Source: Rhodoligotrophos defluvii
GTDB lineage: Bacteria; Pseudomonadota; Alphaproteobacteria; Rhizobiales; Im1
Direction of reading: 5' to 3'
DNA: 64,000 nucleotides
Assembly: GCF_005281615.1 (NCBI RefSeq)
Contig: NZ_SZZM01000006.1
Coordinates: 124,001 to 188,000 of the forward strand
Below the pieces are notes generated by a model. The model worked only from the letters and a program-made list of their open reading frames with translations. It was not told where the DNA came from and searched no databases. Each line of letters opens with the position of its first letter. Positions within the stretch are counted from its first letter, which is position 1. The position numbers and the translations under genes are program-made. Of this stretch, positions 63,769 through 64,000 are shown piece after piece.

Positions 63769-64000
63769 TTACCCTGATTTAACGCACCAGATCAGCTCAC
63801 CTCGTCCGAGCACGGCCATGTCGCCGACAAAGCGGCCCCATTGGCGCGCCGCCGGCCACAGGTCGGGCTCGATCCCTTTCTGCGCCAGATCGCGCAGCAG
63901 CACCTTCAGGAATACGTCATCCGCCTGTCCGGAACCGACAAAGGATGGACTGAGCTGCTCTGGCGCCTGCCCCAGGATGATGCTGCCGCGGCGCATGAGA
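63769..64000 (-). CDS. Unidentified gene, 3' part at window edge
   Basis: The frame is open from the window end down to TAA at 63769. An ATG at 63996 would give 75 residues (MRRGSIILGQAPEQLSPS...), but the frame continues beyond 64000, so this is probably the end of a longer gene. The sequence has GSGQADDVFLKVLLRDLAQKGIEPDLWPAAR and ends GRGELIWCVKSG. I do not recognise a family. It lies 120 bp upstream of fhs on the same strand. Confidence 0.45.
   Translation of the reverse strand, partial: LMRRGSIILGQAPEQLSPSFVGSGQADDVFLKVLLRDLAQKGIEPDLWPAARQWGRFVGDMAVLGRGELIWCVKSG

Overview
The window is high-GC, densely packed chromosomal DNA that looks like an alphaproteobacterium of the Hyphomicrobiales (Rhizobiales). 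This rests on the gene families: a RirA-like Rrf2 regulator with Irr- and RirA-type sites, hmu heme uptake genes, choXWV with betI and betA, soxBDAG, a DUF992 protein, a CHASE2 cyclase beside a FecR protein, and a plcP-agt-like lipid remodelling pair. No tRNA, rRNA, CRISPR array, prophage or insertion sequence was seen. Most of it is core or catabolic chromosome rather than a mobile island.

Layout. (1) 1-8.6 kb is iron and heme: the end of a methyltransferase, a RirA-like regulator with an Irr-type box, hmuV-U-T-P on the minus strand, the divergent TonB-dependent receptor, a small exported protein, TonB and an IsdG-type heme-degrading monooxygenase. A TGA-N9-TCA operator lies between hmuP and the receptor. 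(2) 8.6-17.5 kb is envelope and sugar metabolism: a PlcP/LpxH-like phosphoesterase overlapping a glycosyltransferase, galE, galU, an outer-membrane barrel, kdsD, a cupin, nfeD and a stomatin-like gene. (3) 17.6-23.7 kb holds ferrochelatase and a FecR protein / TPR-barrel / CHASE2 cyclase signalling locus. (4) 23.7-31.2 kb is a minus-strand catabolic block: NUDIX, a PaaK-like enzyme, an RpiR regulator, iron ADH, ALDH, a PuuA-like glutamine synthetase and an N-formylglutamate amidohydrolase-like enzyme. It reads as a gamma-glutamylation route for an amino alcohol. (5) 31.3-37 kb is choline: betA, betI, choX, a GFA protein, choW and choV. (6) 37-50.7 kb is mixed: aspartate aminotransferase, a DUF992 protein, a glycosyltransferase, DUF1007, a PuuD-like amidotransferase, an SDR, CcdA, a D-amino-acid aminotransferase, two FemAB-like acyltransferases with a flippase, a degenerate metallophosphoesterase and an orphan gene. 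(7) 50.7-64 kb is one-carbon catabolism: soxBDAG, an RpiR regulator, an SDR, a thiolase, a DUF3574 protein, a divergent FolD paralogue, a canonical FolD and formate-THF ligase.

Functional logic. Choline enters through ChoXWV and is oxidised by BetA. Sarcosine made further down that route would be demethylated by SoxBDAG to glycine and methylene-THF, which FolD and Fhs take through formyl-THF to or from formate. The gamma-glutamyl block may bring in another amine, for example an ethanolamine-like compound. The betaine aldehyde and glycine-betaine demethylation steps are not visible here.

Most unusual items: a FolD paralogue with Gln at the catalytic Lys56 position beside a normal FolD; a RirA-like regulator lacking the third cluster cysteine; a metallophosphoesterase homologue that has lost nearly all metal ligands; the gamma-glutamyl amino-alcohol cluster; and a family of roughly 95-bp palindromic intergenic repeats.
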